From: CAWCUU01 sp963798855
Lineage (GTDB): Bacteria; Gemmatimonadota; Gemmatimonadetes; Longimicrobiales; RSA9
DNA length: 64,000 bases
Assembly: GCA_963798855.1 (NCBI GenBank)
Contig: CAWCUU010000001.1
Location: 496,001-560,000, forward strand
Direction: 5' to 3'
The translations under genes and the position numbers were made by a program. This document shows, in pieces, positions 28,885 to 39,285 of this stretch. Below the pieces are notes generated by a model that was not told the origin of the DNA, did no database searches, and worked only from the letters and a program-made list of their open reading frames with translations. The first letter of the stretch is position 1, and each line of letters begins with the position of its first letter.

Positions 28885-30155
28885 GGGCGAGGCGGCTCGC
28901 GGCTTCGCTGTCCCTGGTGCTCTCTCTTGCGCTGGCCGCCGCATGCACGCCGGCGGGTCCGAAGCCGTCGCGCGGTCCCGGGGGCGTGACGAGGGCTCCC
29001 GGCCTGCCCGCCGAGCAGCCGGTCGTGCGGGTGGGGCTGCTCGTCGACACGACCGAGGTGGAGGTCGACGCCGACGCGTCGTACACGCTCAGCTCCGGCG
29101 ACTCGCGGCTCGCTTCCGCGAGAAGCGGTGAGCGCTGGACCTTCGCCTCCGACGCCTCGGGGAGCCTCGTCGGACACTCCGATCGCGGGGGAAGGATCGG
29201 ACCGGTACAGGGGCCGATCGCCATCGCGGTGCAGGGCGACGCGCCACTGCGGATCGGCGAGCACCCGTATCATGGGTCCGCGCTGATCGTCGCCGCCGAG
29301 CCCGGCCACGTCACCGCGGTCAACGTGGTCGACCTGGAGCGGTACCTCCTCGGCGTCGTCCCGTCCGAGATCCCGCCCATCGCGGTCGAAGCCGTGAAGG
29401 CGCAGGCCGTGGCCGCCCGTACCTACGCGATCGGAAATCTCGGCAGCCGCGATCAGCTCGGCTTCGACTTCTTCGCGACAGTCGCGGATCAGGTCTATGG
29501 CGGTGTCGCGCGGGAAGACACCATGGCAAGCCGCGCCGTGCGAGAGACCCGCGGGGAGATCATCACGTACGGCGGTGCTCCGATTCTGGCCTACTACCAT
29601 TCGACGTGCGGCGGCCGGACCGCGGCCATCGACCAGGTATGGCGCCGGCCGCCACAGCCGTACCTGCAGTCGGTCTCCGACGCGAAGCCCGGTGGCGGCT
29701 ACTACTGCGACATCTCCAGCCGATTCGACTGGCACGAGCAGTGGACCGCGGACGCTCTCGACCGCATCGTCGGCCGCGTGCTGGCGTCCCAGTTCGGCGT
29801 CACACCCGGGGCGGCCCGGCCGGTCACCGCCATCGAGGTGGAGAGCAGGACGACCTCCGGGCGCGTCGGGGTGCTGCGACTCGAGGCGGGCGGGCGGACC
29901 TACCGGGTGCGCGGCGATTCCATCCGCTGGATCCTGCGCCCCGAAGAGAGCCGCATCCTCAACAGCATCCTGTTCGACATCACGAGCGAGCACCGGGGCG
30001 GCTCGGTGCGCGGGCTGCGGGTGGACGGCCACGGCTGGGGGCACGGCATCGGCATGTGCCAGATGGGCGCGATCGGACGGGCGAAGGCAGGACAGAGCTA
30101 TCGTCAGATCCTGAGGACGTACTACACTGGGACGGAGATTGCCCGATTGTATTAG
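28881..30155 (+). CDS. SpoIID/LytB-domain lipoprotein, probable peptidoglycan lytic enzyme
   Basis: 424 aa. SpoIID-family proteins are lytic transglycosylases acting on denuded glycan strands; in non-sporulating diderms they are linked to wall remodelling or division. The start is the TTG overlapping the hemL stop, which gives a lipoprotein signal (RRLAASLSLVLSLALAAAC, Cys22). The SpoIID domain includes the catalytic-Glu region VVPSEIPPIAVEAVKAQAVAARTYA, YHSTCGGRT and the C-terminal DGHGWGHGIGMCQMGA. The stop codon is the first TAG of a G-rich hexanucleotide array. Confidence 0.92.
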   Translation: MRARRLAASLSLVLSLALAAACTPAGPKPSRGPGGVTRAPGLPAEQPVVRVGLLVDTTEVEVDADASYTLSSGDSRLASARSGERWTFASDASGSLVGHSDRGGRIGPVQGPIAIAVQGDAPLRIGEHPYHGSALIVAAEPGHVTAVNVVDLERYLLGVVPSEIPPIAVEAVKAQAVAARTYAIGNLGSRDQLGFDFFATVADQVYGGVAREDTMASRAVRETRGEIITYGGAPILAYYHSTCGGRTAAIDQVWRRPPQPYLQSVSDAKPGGGYYCDISSRFDWHEQWTADALDRIVGRVLASQFGVTPGAARPVTAIEVESRTTSGRVGVLRLEAGGRTYRVRGDSIRWILRPEESRILNSILFDITSEHRGGSVRGLRVDGHGWGHGIGMCQMGAIGRAKAGQSYRQILRTYYTGTEIARLY

Positions 30156-30272
30156 GGCGAGGGCAAGGGCGAGGGCGAGGGCGAGGGTTAGGGCGAGGGC
30201 TAGGGCGAGGGCGAGGGCGAGGGATTAGGGCGAGGGCGAGGGCGAGGGCGAGGGCGAGGGCTGGGGGAGGGG
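30154..30272. repeat. G-rich hexanucleotide array (GGGCGA/GGGCTA/GGGCAA)
   Basis: About 18 imperfect hexamers of the form GGGCGA with interspersed GGGCTA, GGGCAA and GGGTTA/GGGATTA variants. It starts inside the stop codon of the SpoIID-like gene and ends about 30 nt before the next start. Runs of G3 every six bases on the + strand could fold as G-quadruplexes. A similar array lies at 56764-56859. Confidence 0.95.
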
Positions 30273-30303
30273 GATCACGGGTGTGGAGAGGGATGGAGGG
30301 GCG

Positions 30304-31002
30304 ATGAGGGCGATGCGGATCGTGGTGGGGGTGGGGGTGGGGCTGGTGCTGGGGAGCGCGGGGCGCGTGCGGGCACAGGGGCTCGCCGATTACGACTACG
30401 AGAACCTGACCTTCCGCGGGGTCGGCGTCGAGGTGGGTCGCATCTGGCCGAGCAAGGTCGAGCCCGCCAACAGCTACGTCCTGCGACTCGATCTCGGCTT
30501 TCTCGGGCCGGGCGTGCGGATCAGCCCTTGGCTCGGATACTGGAAGAGTACAATGAAGCCGTCCGAGCTGGACCGTCTCGCCGGTCAGCTCAACAGCATT
30601 CCGGCGTTGCGCGCGCAGGGTGCGCAGATCGAAGGCCGCGACCTCGCTCCGATCGACTGGAGCGACCTCGCCGCGAACATCGATGCCGAATTCGTGTGGC
30701 GGACCCCCGTCCGCGTCCTCACCTACCTGGGCGGCAGCGTGGGGCTACACGCGCTGAACGGGCAGGGGCCCTCGATCGACAACACGTTCGTCGAGGATCT
30801 GCTGGACTCGATATCGCCATCGTTCGGCATGGTCGGCGGGCTCGAATACCAGCCGATCGAGCGCCTCCGGGTCTTCGGCGAAGCGCGCTACACGTTCATG
30901 ACCGATATCCACTACCCCGGGCTGAGCGTCGGGGTGACGCTGATGCTTCCGCCACGCGGCGCGCCGGCGCCGGGGGGTGGCTCTGGAAATGGGGGGCGCT
31001 GA
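30304..31002 (+). CDS. Predicted outer-membrane beta-barrel protein
   Basis: 232 aa. A signal peptide (MRIVVGVGVGLVLGSAG... ending VRA-Q) is followed by short alternating hydrophobic/aromatic strands (YVLRLDLGFLGPGVRISPWLGY; LERLRVFGEARYTFM; a final GLSVGVTLML strand), as in small OmpA/OmpW-like barrels. No closer family is recognised. The ATG at 30304 follows GGAGGGG; GTG 30283 and ATG 30313 are alternatives. The TGA shares one base with the ATG of the oxidoreductase gene. Confidence 0.7.
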   Translation: MRAMRIVVGVGVGLVLGSAGRVRAQGLADYDYENLTFRGVGVEVGRIWPSKVEPANSYVLRLDLGFLGPGVRISPWLGYWKSTMKPSELDRLAGQLNSIPALRAQGAQIEGRDLAPIDWSDLAANIDAEFVWRTPVRVLTYLGGSVGLHALNGQGPSIDNTFVEDLLDSISPSFGMVGGLEYQPIERLRVFGEARYTFMTDIHYPGLSVGVTLMLPPRGAPAPGGGSGNGGR

Positions 31003-32045
31003 TGGCGGCCGACCAGCCACCGATCGCGGAAAGCGACCCGGGCGAAGACCTGTGGCTCGCGGTGCTCGGCACAGGCGCGATCGCGCAGATCGTGCACCTG
31101 CCGACGCTCGCGCAGCTGCCCGGCGTGCGCGTGGCTGGCGTCTGCGACATCGATCGGCAGAAGGCCCGCGCGATCGCCACCCGCTTCGAGATCCCGCGCG
31201 TCTACGGCTCGGACGCGGAGGTCTTTGCCGACCAGACCGTGCAGGGCGTCATCATCTGCAGCCCGAGTCACCTGCACGAGGAGCAGGTGATCGCGGCGGT
31301 GGAGAGCGGCAAGGACGTACTCGTCGAGAAGCCGCTGGCCCTCACGCCGGCGGGCGCGGAGCGCGTCGTCCAGGCCGCGGAGCAGTCCGGTCGCTCCGTC
31401 ATGGTCGCCCTGAACAACCGCTACCGCTCCGACGTGAGGGCGCTCAAGAGCTTCATCGCCACCGGCGAGCTCGGTGACATCGTCCTGGTGAAGTGTGGTC
31501 AGCTCAACAGGAAGATCCGCCTCGTGAGGCCCACGTGGCGTCACCGCCGCGCGACGGCCGGCGGCGGCGCCCTGATGGATCTCGGCGTGCAGGTGCTCGA
31601 TCTCTGCCTGTGGCTGCTCGACTATCCCGTCGCCCGGCGCCTGGTCTGCCATACCCACCCCGGCGAGGGAGCCGAGGTCGAGGATACGGCCGTGCTCGTC
31701 GTCGAGCTCGAGGGGGGCGCCGTGCTCTCTGTGGAGGTGACGTGGAGCCTGCTCGCGGCCCGCGATCGACAGTACCTGCAGATTCTCGCCACGCACGGCT
31801 CGGGCTCGATCCTCCCGCTCGCCGTTCACAAGGAGATGGAGCACGGGCTGCTCGACGTAACGCCGCAGCTGCCGCCCGGTCACGCCAACATCTACACCGC
31901 GACGTACCGCGACCAGCTCGAACAATTCGCCAGCGTGATCCGCGGCGATGCGAAGGCTGCTCTCCCCCGCGAGCAGATCCGGCTGATGGAGCTGATCTCG
32001 CTCGCGTATCAGTCGGCCGACAGCGGAAGAGAAATCGACATGTGA
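31002..32045 (+). CDS. Gfo/Idh/MocA family NAD(P)-dependent oxidoreductase
   Basis: 347 aa. N-terminal Rossmann fold with VLGTGAIAQIVHLPTL (GxGxxA-type dinucleotide site), CSPSHLHEEQVIAAVESGKDVLVEKPLAL carrying the conserved E-K-P motif, then the C-terminal alpha/beta domain (GGGALMDLGVQVLDLCLWLL with the conserved Asp and the position often occupied by His replaced by Gln). Members oxidise or reduce sugars, inositol or related polyols; the substrate cannot be assigned. Phosphatidylinositol genes lie 3 kb downstream, but no direct link is shown. Confidence 0.9.
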   Translation: MAADQPPIAESDPGEDLWLAVLGTGAIAQIVHLPTLAQLPGVRVAGVCDIDRQKARAIATRFEIPRVYGSDAEVFADQTVQGVIICSPSHLHEEQVIAAVESGKDVLVEKPLALTPAGAERVVQAAEQSGRSVMVALNNRYRSDVRALKSFIATGELGDIVLVKCGQLNRKIRLVRPTWRHRRATAGGGALMDLGVQVLDLCLWLLDYPVARRLVCHTHPGEGAEVEDTAVLVVELEGGAVLSVEVTWSLLAARDRQYLQILATHGSGSILPLAVHKEMEHGLLDVTPQLPPGHANIYTATYRDQLEQFASVIRGDAKAALPREQIRLMELISLAYQSADSGREIDM

Positions 32046-32134
32046 AGGACGAGATCGGCGTCGGGCGGGGCGGCCCACGCCGCCGCACGGCCGGAGGCCG
32101 CGCAAGCTATCATCTCAGCGGGCAGACCTCCCAC

Positions 32135-32163
32135 TTCACACTTTGCCGGTGTTCGGCTATCTT
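32135..32163 (+). promoter_or_regulatory. Sigma-70-type promoter upstream of rpmE
   Basis: TTCACA (32135-32140), a 17-bp spacer and TATCTT (32158-32163), 44 bp before the rpmE ATG. The -10 matches the one proposed for the TPR-acc operon. Confidence 0.55.
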
Positions 32164-32207
32164 GCCCGTCGGCGGGCTCGGATCACTGAAGATGATGAGG
32201 TAGGGTC

Positions 32208-32429
32208 ATGAAGCAGGAAATCCATCCGGATTACAGGGCCGCGACGGTCCATTGCGCGTGCGGCAATACATTTCAGACGCGGAGCACGATCGAGGACATC
32301 CACGTCGAGATCTGCTCCGTCTGCCACCCGTTCTTCACGGGGAAGCAGCGGATCGTGGACACGGCCGGACGCGTCGAACGGTTCCGGCAGAAGTACGGAT
32401 CCGGCGAAACGGCCGGCGAGGGGTCCTGA
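32208..32429 (+). CDS. rpmE: 50S ribosomal protein L31
   Basis: 73-aa zinc-binding (C+ type) L31. MKQEIHPDYRAATVHCACGN contains the first Cys pair and ICSVCHPFFTGKQ the second, with VDTAGRVERFRQKYG at the end. It has its own promoter and terminator, so it is probably monocistronic. Confidence 0.97.
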   Translation: MKQEIHPDYRAATVHCACGNTFQTRSTIEDIHVEICSVCHPFFTGKQRIVDTAGRVERFRQKYGSGETAGEGS

Positions 32430-32434
32430 GGAAG

Positions 32435-32463
32435 AGAGCCGGGTCGCGACCCGGCTCTTCTTT
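32435..32463 (+). terminator. Intrinsic terminator after rpmE
   Basis: AGAGCCGGGT (32435-32444) pairs perfectly with ACCCGGCTCT (32449-32458) around CGCG, then TCTTT. The next start codon (prfA) is 13 nt beyond, so prfA would depend on read-through or on a promoter overlapping the hairpin. Confidence 0.85.
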
Positions 32464-32475
32464 CATGAAGGGTCG

Positions 32476-33555
32476 ATGGTGGAAGACGAGCGTATCCGCG
32501 AGGTTCTGCGGCGGCAGGACGAGCTGAATCGGCGGCTGGCGGATCCGGCCGTGATCGGCGATCCGGCGGAGCTGCGCAAGGTGGGACAGGAGCACGCGGA
32601 GCTGGCTCCCGCGGCGGAGCTGGCGTCGCGGCTGGAGCGCGTTCGTGCGCAGCTGCGCGAGGCGCGCGAGATCGCGGGTGTGGATGAGGACGTGGAGCTG
32701 GCCGAGCTGGCGCGCGCGGAGGTGGCTTCGCTGGAGGAGGCGGACGAGCGGCTGTCAGAGGCGCTGCGACGTTGTCTGATCCCGAAGGACCCGCTCGCGG
32801 ATCGAGCGGCCGTGGTCGAGATCCGCGCGGGCACGGGCGGAGCGGAGGCCGCGCTGTTCGCCGGGGATCTGTTTCGCATGTACACGCGCTACTCGGAATC
32901 GCGCGACTGGAGGATCGAGCTGCTGAGCGCGTCGGAGGGCGAGATGGGCGGCTACAAGGAGGTCGCCTTCATCGTGCGAGGCCGCAACGCGTTCGGCGAT
33001 CTCCGCCACGAGTCGGGTGTGCACCGCGTGCAGCGCGTCCCTGAGACGGAAAGTCAGGGGCGGATCCACACGTCGGCCGCAACGGTGGCAGTGCTGCCGG
33101 AGGCCGAGGAGGTGGACGTCGAGGTCCGCGAAGAGGACCTGCGCATCGACGTCTTCCGTTCCTCGGGGCCCGGCGGCCAGTCCGTGAACACGACGGACTC
33201 GGCGGTGCGCGTGACGCATCTGCCGACGGGGATCGTCGTGAGCTGTCAGGACGAGAAGTCTCAACACAAGAACAAGGCGAAGGCGTTGCGCGTGCTGCGC
33301 AGCCGCCTGCTCGACGCGAAGATCGCGGAGCAGGAGGCGGAGCGGGCTCGGGAGCGGAAGACGCAGGTCGGCACGGGCGATCGCTCGGCCAAGATCCGCA
33401 CGTACAACTTCCCGCAGGGTCGGGTCACGGACCACCGCATCGGCCTCACGCTCTACCGACTCGGCGACATCCTGGACGGCGACCTGGGCGAGCTGGTGGC
33501 GGCGCTGCGGGACGCGCGCGAAGCGGAGCGGCTGGAGAGCGCCGCTCTCGCCTGA
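32476..33555 (+). CDS. prfA: Peptide chain release factor 1
   Basis: Recognises UAA/UAG stop codons and triggers peptide release. 359 aa. PCRF domain at the N-terminus, the codon-reading PxT element in RVPETESQGRIHTSA, and the catalytic GGQ in SSGPGGQSVNTTDSAVR. The GGQ glutamine is the substrate of the PrmC methyltransferase encoded 3 nt downstream. Confidence 0.97.
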   Translation: MVEDERIREVLRRQDELNRRLADPAVIGDPAELRKVGQEHAELAPAAELASRLERVRAQLREAREIAGVDEDVELAELARAEVASLEEADERLSEALRRCLIPKDPLADRAAVVEIRAGTGGAEAALFAGDLFRMYTRYSESRDWRIELLSASEGEMGGYKEVAFIVRGRNAFGDLRHESGVHRVQRVPETESQGRIHTSAATVAVLPEAEEVDVEVREEDLRIDVFRSSGPGGQSVNTTDSAVRVTHLPTGIVVSCQDEKSQHKNKAKALRVLRSRLLDAKIAEQEAERARERKTQVGTGDRSAKIRTYNFPQGRVTDHRIGLTLYRLGDILDGDLGELVAALRDAREAERLESAALA

Positions 33556-33558
33556 GCC

Positions 33559-34443
33559 GTGGCGCACACCCCGCTCGAGGTGAGCCGTCTCGCGGCCGAT
33601 CGTCTCGCCCGCGAGGGCGTCGCCGATGCACGTCTCGATGCCGAGCTGCTGCTCTCCGCCGTGCTCGGTCTGCGCCGCCTGGACCTCTATCTGCAACACG
33701 ATCGTCCCCTGACGGAGGACGAGGTCGCCCGCTATCGGGAAGCGCTCCGGCGACGGCTGCGGCGCGAGCCGCTCCAGTACATCGTCGGGGAAGTCGACTT
33801 CCGGGAGTTGACGCTGAAGGTGGACGCGCGGGCGCTGATCCCACGGCCGGAGACCGAGGTGCTGGTCGGGGAGGTGCTGGCCCGGGCTCCGGAGCACGCG
33901 ACGGCCCTCGACATCGGCACCGGTACCGGAGCGATCGCGCTGTCGTTGCTGCGGGAGGGAGAATTCCGCCGGGTAGTGGCGACGGACACCTCGGCGCAGG
34001 CGCTCGAGCTCGCGGCCGAGAACGCCCGTCGGCTGCGGCTCGACGAGCGGTTGGACCTCAGGCTGGGATCGCTCTTCGAGCCGCTGCGGAGCGGTGAGCG
34101 GTTCGACATCGTCGTCTCGAATCCGCCGTACGTACCGGTGTCCGACCGCGCCGCGCTGCAGCCGGAGGTCGGTCAATGGGAGCCGGCCGAGGCGCTGTTC
34201 GCGGCGGGAGACGGGACGGCTCTCCTGGACGCGATCATCAAGCAGGCACCATTCTGGCTGCAATCGGGTGGACTGCTGGCCCTGGAGGTCGGGGCGGGCC
34301 AGGCCGGCGTCGTGGCGGAACGCATCCGCGTCGCGGGTGTCTACGACGCACCGCGCACCGCGCGGGATCTGGCGGGGCACGAGCGCATCGTGCTCGCGAC
34401 GCTACGCATTGCGCAACCGGAAGGGAAGTCCGAGGATGCATGA
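33559..34443 (+). CDS. prmC: Release factor glutamine methyltransferase
   Basis: N5-methylates the GGQ glutamine of release factors. 294 aa, GTG start. N-terminal helical domain (ARLDAELLLSAVLGL), RREPLQYIVGEVDFRELTLKVDARALIPRPETE, SAM site DIGTGTGAIALSL, and the catalytic NPPY in VVSNPPYVPVSDR. Its end overlaps the next start by 8 nt. Confidence 0.96.
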   Translation: MAHTPLEVSRLAADRLAREGVADARLDAELLLSAVLGLRRLDLYLQHDRPLTEDEVARYREALRRRLRREPLQYIVGEVDFRELTLKVDARALIPRPETEVLVGEVLARAPEHATALDIGTGTGAIALSLLREGEFRRVVATDTSAQALELAAENARRLRLDERLDLRLGSLFEPLRSGERFDIVVSNPPYVPVSDRAALQPEVGQWEPAEALFAAGDGTALLDAIIKQAPFWLQSGGLLALEVGAGQAGVVAERIRVAGVYDAPRTARDLAGHERIVLATLRIAQPEGKSEDA

Positions 34444-34798
34444 AAACATCATGGAGAAGGCGACGGAGCTCGGCCGCATGGTCGGGCAGACGGAGGAGTA
34501 CCGGCGCCTGCAGCAGGCGCGCCAGCGGGTCAACGACGACCGTGAGGTCGTGACGCTGCTGAACCGGCTGGGCGAGCTGGACGGCGAGATCGCCGGCGGA
34601 CTCGAGCGCGGCGAGGCGCCGTCGCAGGAGCAGCAGCAGGAATATGAGCAGATGGTGGCGGATCTGCAGTCGAGCTCCGTTTACCAGGGGCTCGTCGCGG
34701 CCCAAACGAACTTCGAGAAGCTGCTGGCCCGTGTGAACCAGGAGATGGCAAAGGGAATGGAGTCGGGGTCCCAGTCCCGTATCATCCTGCCCACCTAG
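34436..34798 (+). CDS. YlbF/YmcA-family protein
   Basis: 120-aa all-helical protein. The pattern MEKATELGRMVGQTEEYRRL...VNDDREVVTLLNRLGEL and the C-terminal YQGLVAAQTNFEKLLARVNQEMAKGM is characteristic of the YlbF family (DUF964). In Bacillus such proteins form the Y-complex acting with RNase Y in mRNA processing; the role here is inferred only from the family. The ATG lies within the last codons of prmC. Confidence 0.82.
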   Translation: MHENIMEKATELGRMVGQTEEYRRLQQARQRVNDDREVVTLLNRLGELDGEIAGGLERGEAPSQEQQQEYEQMVADLQSSSVYQGLVAAQTNFEKLLARVNQEMAKGMESGSQSRIILPT

Positions 34799-34815
34799 CG
34801 ACGGACCGAGGGCAC

Positions 34816-35483
34816 TTGATCTCGCTGGAATCACTGCGGGGCTGGGCCTATCGCACGCTACGGCCCCTGTCGGATTCTCTCGTCCGGTCCCGCGTCCACC
34901 CCAATCTGCTCACGACCGTCGGCGTCGCCGTGACGCTGAGCAGCGCGCTGGCCTTTCACGAGCACCACGTGCGAACGGCCGGCTTCCTGATGCTGCTGGG
35001 CGGGCTATTCGACATCCTGGACGGGCGGGTCGCACGGCTGAGCAGCCTGGGCAGCAAGTTCGGCGCCTTCTACGACTCGACGCTGGACCGGATCAGTGAA
35101 ATCGCCGTCTATTTCGGGCTGCTCTCGCTCTACAACGACTATCGGCTGGAGCTCGGCGACGTGGGCATGATCTACCTGATCATGCTCGCCATGGCGGGGT
35201 CCCTTATGGTGAGCTATACTCGGGCCCGCGCGGAGACGCTGGGGCTCGACTGTCGCGTGGGGCTCATGCCTCGCGCCGAGCGCGTCGTGCTGCTCGGCCT
35301 CAGCGCGCTGCTCTTCGGCGAGGACTGGCACGGACTCGTGCTCAAGGGCGCGATCGTCGTGCTGGCCGTGCTGACGAACATCACCGCGTTCCAGCGCATC
35401 GTCTGGGTCTATCAGCACGCCCGCGGAGTGCCGCTGGACGCGGTATCGCTCCCCGAATCGGGCTCGAAACAGCGAGGTTCGCA

Positions 35484-35487
<4 letters not shown>
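34816..35487 (+). CDS. CDP-alcohol phosphatidyltransferase, probable phosphatidylinositol-phosphate synthase
   Basis: Integral membrane enzyme that replaces CMP of CDP-diacylglycerol with a polar alcohol. 223 aa with a TTG start and about six hydrophobic segments. The signature D-G-x2-A-R-x8-G-x3-D-x3-D appears as DGRVARLSSLGSKFGAFYDS followed by TLD. Its stop overlaps the GTG of inositol-1-phosphate synthase by 4 nt, which makes inositol phosphate the best guess for its acceptor. A PgsA-like use of glycerol phosphate cannot be excluded. Confidence 0.85.
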
Positions 35488-36791
<1,304 letters not shown>

Positions 36792-36795
<4 letters not shown>

Positions 36796-36816
36796 GCAGC
36801 CCTTTGGGCTGCTCAC
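36792..36816. terminator. 11-bp perfect hairpin over the ino1 stop codon
   Basis: GTGAGCAGCCC and GGGCTGCTCAC pair around TTT; the left arm includes the ino1 TGA. No T tract follows; a tandem array begins 2 nt later. It may be a terminator or an mRNA 3' stabilising stem. Confidence 0.55.
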
Positions 36817-36817
36817 A

Positions 36818-36880
36818 GGCTAATCAGGCTAATCAGGCTAATCAGGCTAATCAGGCTAATCAGGCTAATCAGGCTAATCA
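36818..36880. repeat. 9-bp tandem repeat GGCTAATCA, 7 perfect copies
   Basis: Seven identical 9-base units occupy the gap between ino1 and tmk. Read in one frame they give (Gln-Ala-Asn)n, but that ORF has no other coding character. AT content is clearly above the surrounding genes. Confidence 0.97.
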
Positions 36881-36933
36881 GGCTTCCCCGTTCACCGCCA
36901 CACTTCAGACTTCACCCTTCACCTTCACTCTTC

Positions 36934-37557
36934 ATGTTCGTAGTCCTGGAAGGCATCGAGGGGTCCGGGAAGACGACGCAGGCGCGCCTGCTGTCGGACT
37001 GGCTGCGGGCGCGGGGGGTGGCGCACCTGCACGTTCGCGAGCCGGGCGGGGTTCCGCTCAGCGAACGGATCCGTAGCGTGCTGCTGGACAGCGACGACGT
37101 GCCGGCGCGAACGGAGCTGCTGCTCATGCTGGCGGCGCGCTCCGCGCTGGTGGAGCGGCGGATCCGGCCTGCGCTCGAGGCGGGGCAGGTCGTGATCGCG
37201 GATCGTTTCGAGCTGTCCACGCTGGCCTATCAGGCGTACGGGCGCGGCCTGCCGGAGCCGGAGGTCCGGCGGCTGAACGCGTTCGCCACCGACGGCCTGC
37301 AACCATCGCTCACAGTCGTGCTGGACGTGCCGCTGGAAGAGGGCGAGCGGCGGCGTCGGGAGGCGGGTGGGCGGCCGGACCGGATCGAGCAGGCGGGACG
37401 GAGCTTCCACGAGAGGGTGGCGGAGGCATACCGTTTGCTCGCCCAGACCATGGAGAACGTCGAAGCGGTCGACGCGAGCGGCCCGCCGGAGCAAGTGCAC
37501 GCGGCCGTGCTGGAGAGGCTACGCGCCCGCTTCCCCGAAACATTTCCCGCCGGCTAG
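36934..37557 (+). CDS. tmk: Thymidylate kinase
   Basis: Phosphorylates dTMP to dTDP. 207 aa. P-loop FVVLEGIEGSGKTTQ at residues 2-16, the DR(F/Y) motif in VIADRFELSTLAYQ, and the REPGGVPLSERIR dTMP-site segment. The lid region (RRRREAGGRPDRIE) is Arg-rich. It stands between a repeat-filled gap and the CtpA-type protease. Confidence 0.96.
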   Translation: MFVVLEGIEGSGKTTQARLLSDWLRARGVAHLHVREPGGVPLSERIRSVLLDSDDVPARTELLLMLAARSALVERRIRPALEAGQVVIADRFELSTLAYQAYGRGLPEPEVRRLNAFATDGLQPSLTVVLDVPLEEGERRRREAGGRPDRIEQAGRSFHERVAEAYRLLAQTMENVEAVDASGPPEQVHAAVLERLRARFPETFPAG

Positions 37558-37607
37558 GGTTTTTTCTGGGGGCGTCGTCTCGACGCCTCGGATGCCTCGG
37601 AGGTCGG

Positions 37608-39272
37608 ATGCAGATCAAGCGAAGCCTGATCGCCCCATTGATCGTCGGTGCGATCGCACTGGGGACTGGTGGCTGGTTCCTGCAACGTGGGGCGGCGCCA
37701 CAGCAGAACGTCTACATGCAGGCGCGGCTGTTCGAGGAGGTCGTGCACCACGTCCAGTCGGATTTCGTGGACGAGAAGCCGCCATCGGATCTGTATCGCA
37801 TGGCGATCGATGGCATGCTGCACGAGCTCGGCGATCCGCACACCGTGTTCATGACGCCGGACGACTACCAGCAGCTGCGGATCCAGACACAGGGCGAGTA
37901 CGGCGGGCTGGGCATCCAGATCAATGTGCGCGACGGCTGGGTGACGGTGATCGCGCCGCTTCCCGGGACGCCGGGCGAGCGTGCGGGGCTGCGGTCGGGG
38001 GATCGCATCATCGAGGTGGAGGGAAAGTCCACGCACGGCTGGTCCACGGACGACGCGGTGGCGCGCCTGCGGGGGAAGCCGGGGGAAGGCGTGGACATGC
38101 AGGTGGCGCGGGTAGGGGTCGACGATCCGATCCCGTTCCACATCGTTCGCGAGGAGATCCACGTCAAGTCGGTGCCGACCGCGTACATGCTCGGCAACGG
38201 CATCGGCTACATGGAGCTGACGGTGTTCTCGCAGACGTCCACGGACGAGATCCGGGAAGCGATCGCGAAGCTGAAGTCACAGGGGATGAAGTCACTCGTG
38301 GTCGACCTGCGGCGCAACCCGGGAGGGCTGCTGGATCAGGGCGTATCCGTGTCGGACCTGTTCCTGGACAAGAAGAAGCCGGTGGTCGAGACGCACGGCC
38401 GGCTGGCGAACATGAACCAGAGCTTCGTCGCGTCCACCGCGGACCAGTACCCGGATCTGCCGATCGTGCTGCTGGTCGGACCGTTCAGCGCGTCGGCGTC
38501 AGAGATCTTCTCGGGCGCGCTGCAGGACCACGACCGTGCGCTGGTCATCGGGCAGACGACCTATGGGAAGGGCTCGGTCCAGACGATCTACCAACTCTCG
38601 GGCGGCAACGTGCTGAAGCTGACGACCGGGCGCTGGTACACGCCGTCTGGCCGCTCCATCCAGAAGCCGTTCGACAGCGACAAGCCCGACGCGCTCATCG
38701 CCAATGCGAGCGTCCGCGACGATACCAGCGACGTCGCCCGTGACGATTCGCTGCCGAAGGAGACGTTTCATACGGACATGGGTCGGATCGTCTACGGCGG
38801 CGGCGGGATCCGGCCGGACATCATCGTCAAGGACACCGTGACCCAGGCCGAGCGGGCGCTGGGGCAGGCGGCCGAGAAGTACGGATCGAAGTTCTATGAT
38901 GCGCTGTTCGCCTTCGCGGTGAAGTACGCCCACGATCACCCCGCGCTGAAGCGCGGCTTCGAGCTGGAGCCGGGCGTCCTGGACGACTTCTATTCCGCCC
39001 TCGAGCAGAAGGGCGTGAGCGTGGATCGCTCGGTGTACGAGGCCGCGAGCGGCTCGGTCGAGCGCGCGATCGGGCTGGAGGTCGCCCGCGACAAGTGGGG
39101 TGAGCCGGGACGGCGCGAGCGTCTGAACGCACAGGATCCACAGGTGCGGATGGCGATCAGTGTATTGAGGGACGCGACGACGCCGACGTCCGTCTTCGCG
39201 ATCGCCGACCGCGTCCGCGGCACGCTGAACACGGCCGGCGCACCCGGCGGCGAGCAGGGCGGAACCCGCTAG
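37608..39272 (+). CDS. Carboxyl-terminal processing protease (S41, CtpA type)
   Basis: 554-aa periplasmic serine protease that cleaves C-terminal tails of exported proteins. N-terminal signal/anchor (SLIAPLIVGAIALGTGGWFL), a PDZ domain (~95-185: GEYGGLGIQINVRDGWVTV, AGLRSGDRIIEVEG), and the S41 catalytic domain with Ser in FSASASEIFSGALQD and Lys in TTYGKGSVQT. The ~190-residue C-terminal extension (from about 365) is longer than in the Escherichia Prc core and may regulate substrate access. Confidence 0.94.
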   Translation: MQIKRSLIAPLIVGAIALGTGGWFLQRGAAPQQNVYMQARLFEEVVHHVQSDFVDEKPPSDLYRMAIDGMLHELGDPHTVFMTPDDYQQLRIQTQGEYGGLGIQINVRDGWVTVIAPLPGTPGERAGLRSGDRIIEVEGKSTHGWSTDDAVARLRGKPGEGVDMQVARVGVDDPIPFHIVREEIHVKSVPTAYMLGNGIGYMELTVFSQTSTDEIREAIAKLKSQGMKSLVVDLRRNPGGLLDQGVSVSDLFLDKKKPVVETHGRLANMNQSFVASTADQYPDLPIVLLVGPFSASASEIFSGALQDHDRALVIGQTTYGKGSVQTIYQLSGGNVLKLTTGRWYTPSGRSIQKPFDSDKPDALIANASVRDDTSDVARDDSLPKETFHTDMGRIVYGGGGIRPDIIVKDTVTQAERALGQAAEKYGSKFYDALFAFAVKYAHDHPALKRGFELEPGVLDDFYSALEQKGVSVDRSVYEAASGSVERAIGLEVARDKWGEPGRRERLNAQDPQVRMAISVLRDATTPTSVFAIADRVRGTLNTAGAPGGEQGGTR

Positions 39273-39285
39273 GCGGAAGCTGCGC

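Noticed and set aside
25924..28944. 1006-aa open frame on the - strand
   Set aside because: Antisense to rimO, hemL and the SpoIID-like gene. GC-rich codon use keeps the opposite strand open, and the composition is Arg/His-rich without domains.
36818..36880. CRISPR array
   Set aside because: Contiguous 9-bp units without spacers, and no cas genes in the window.
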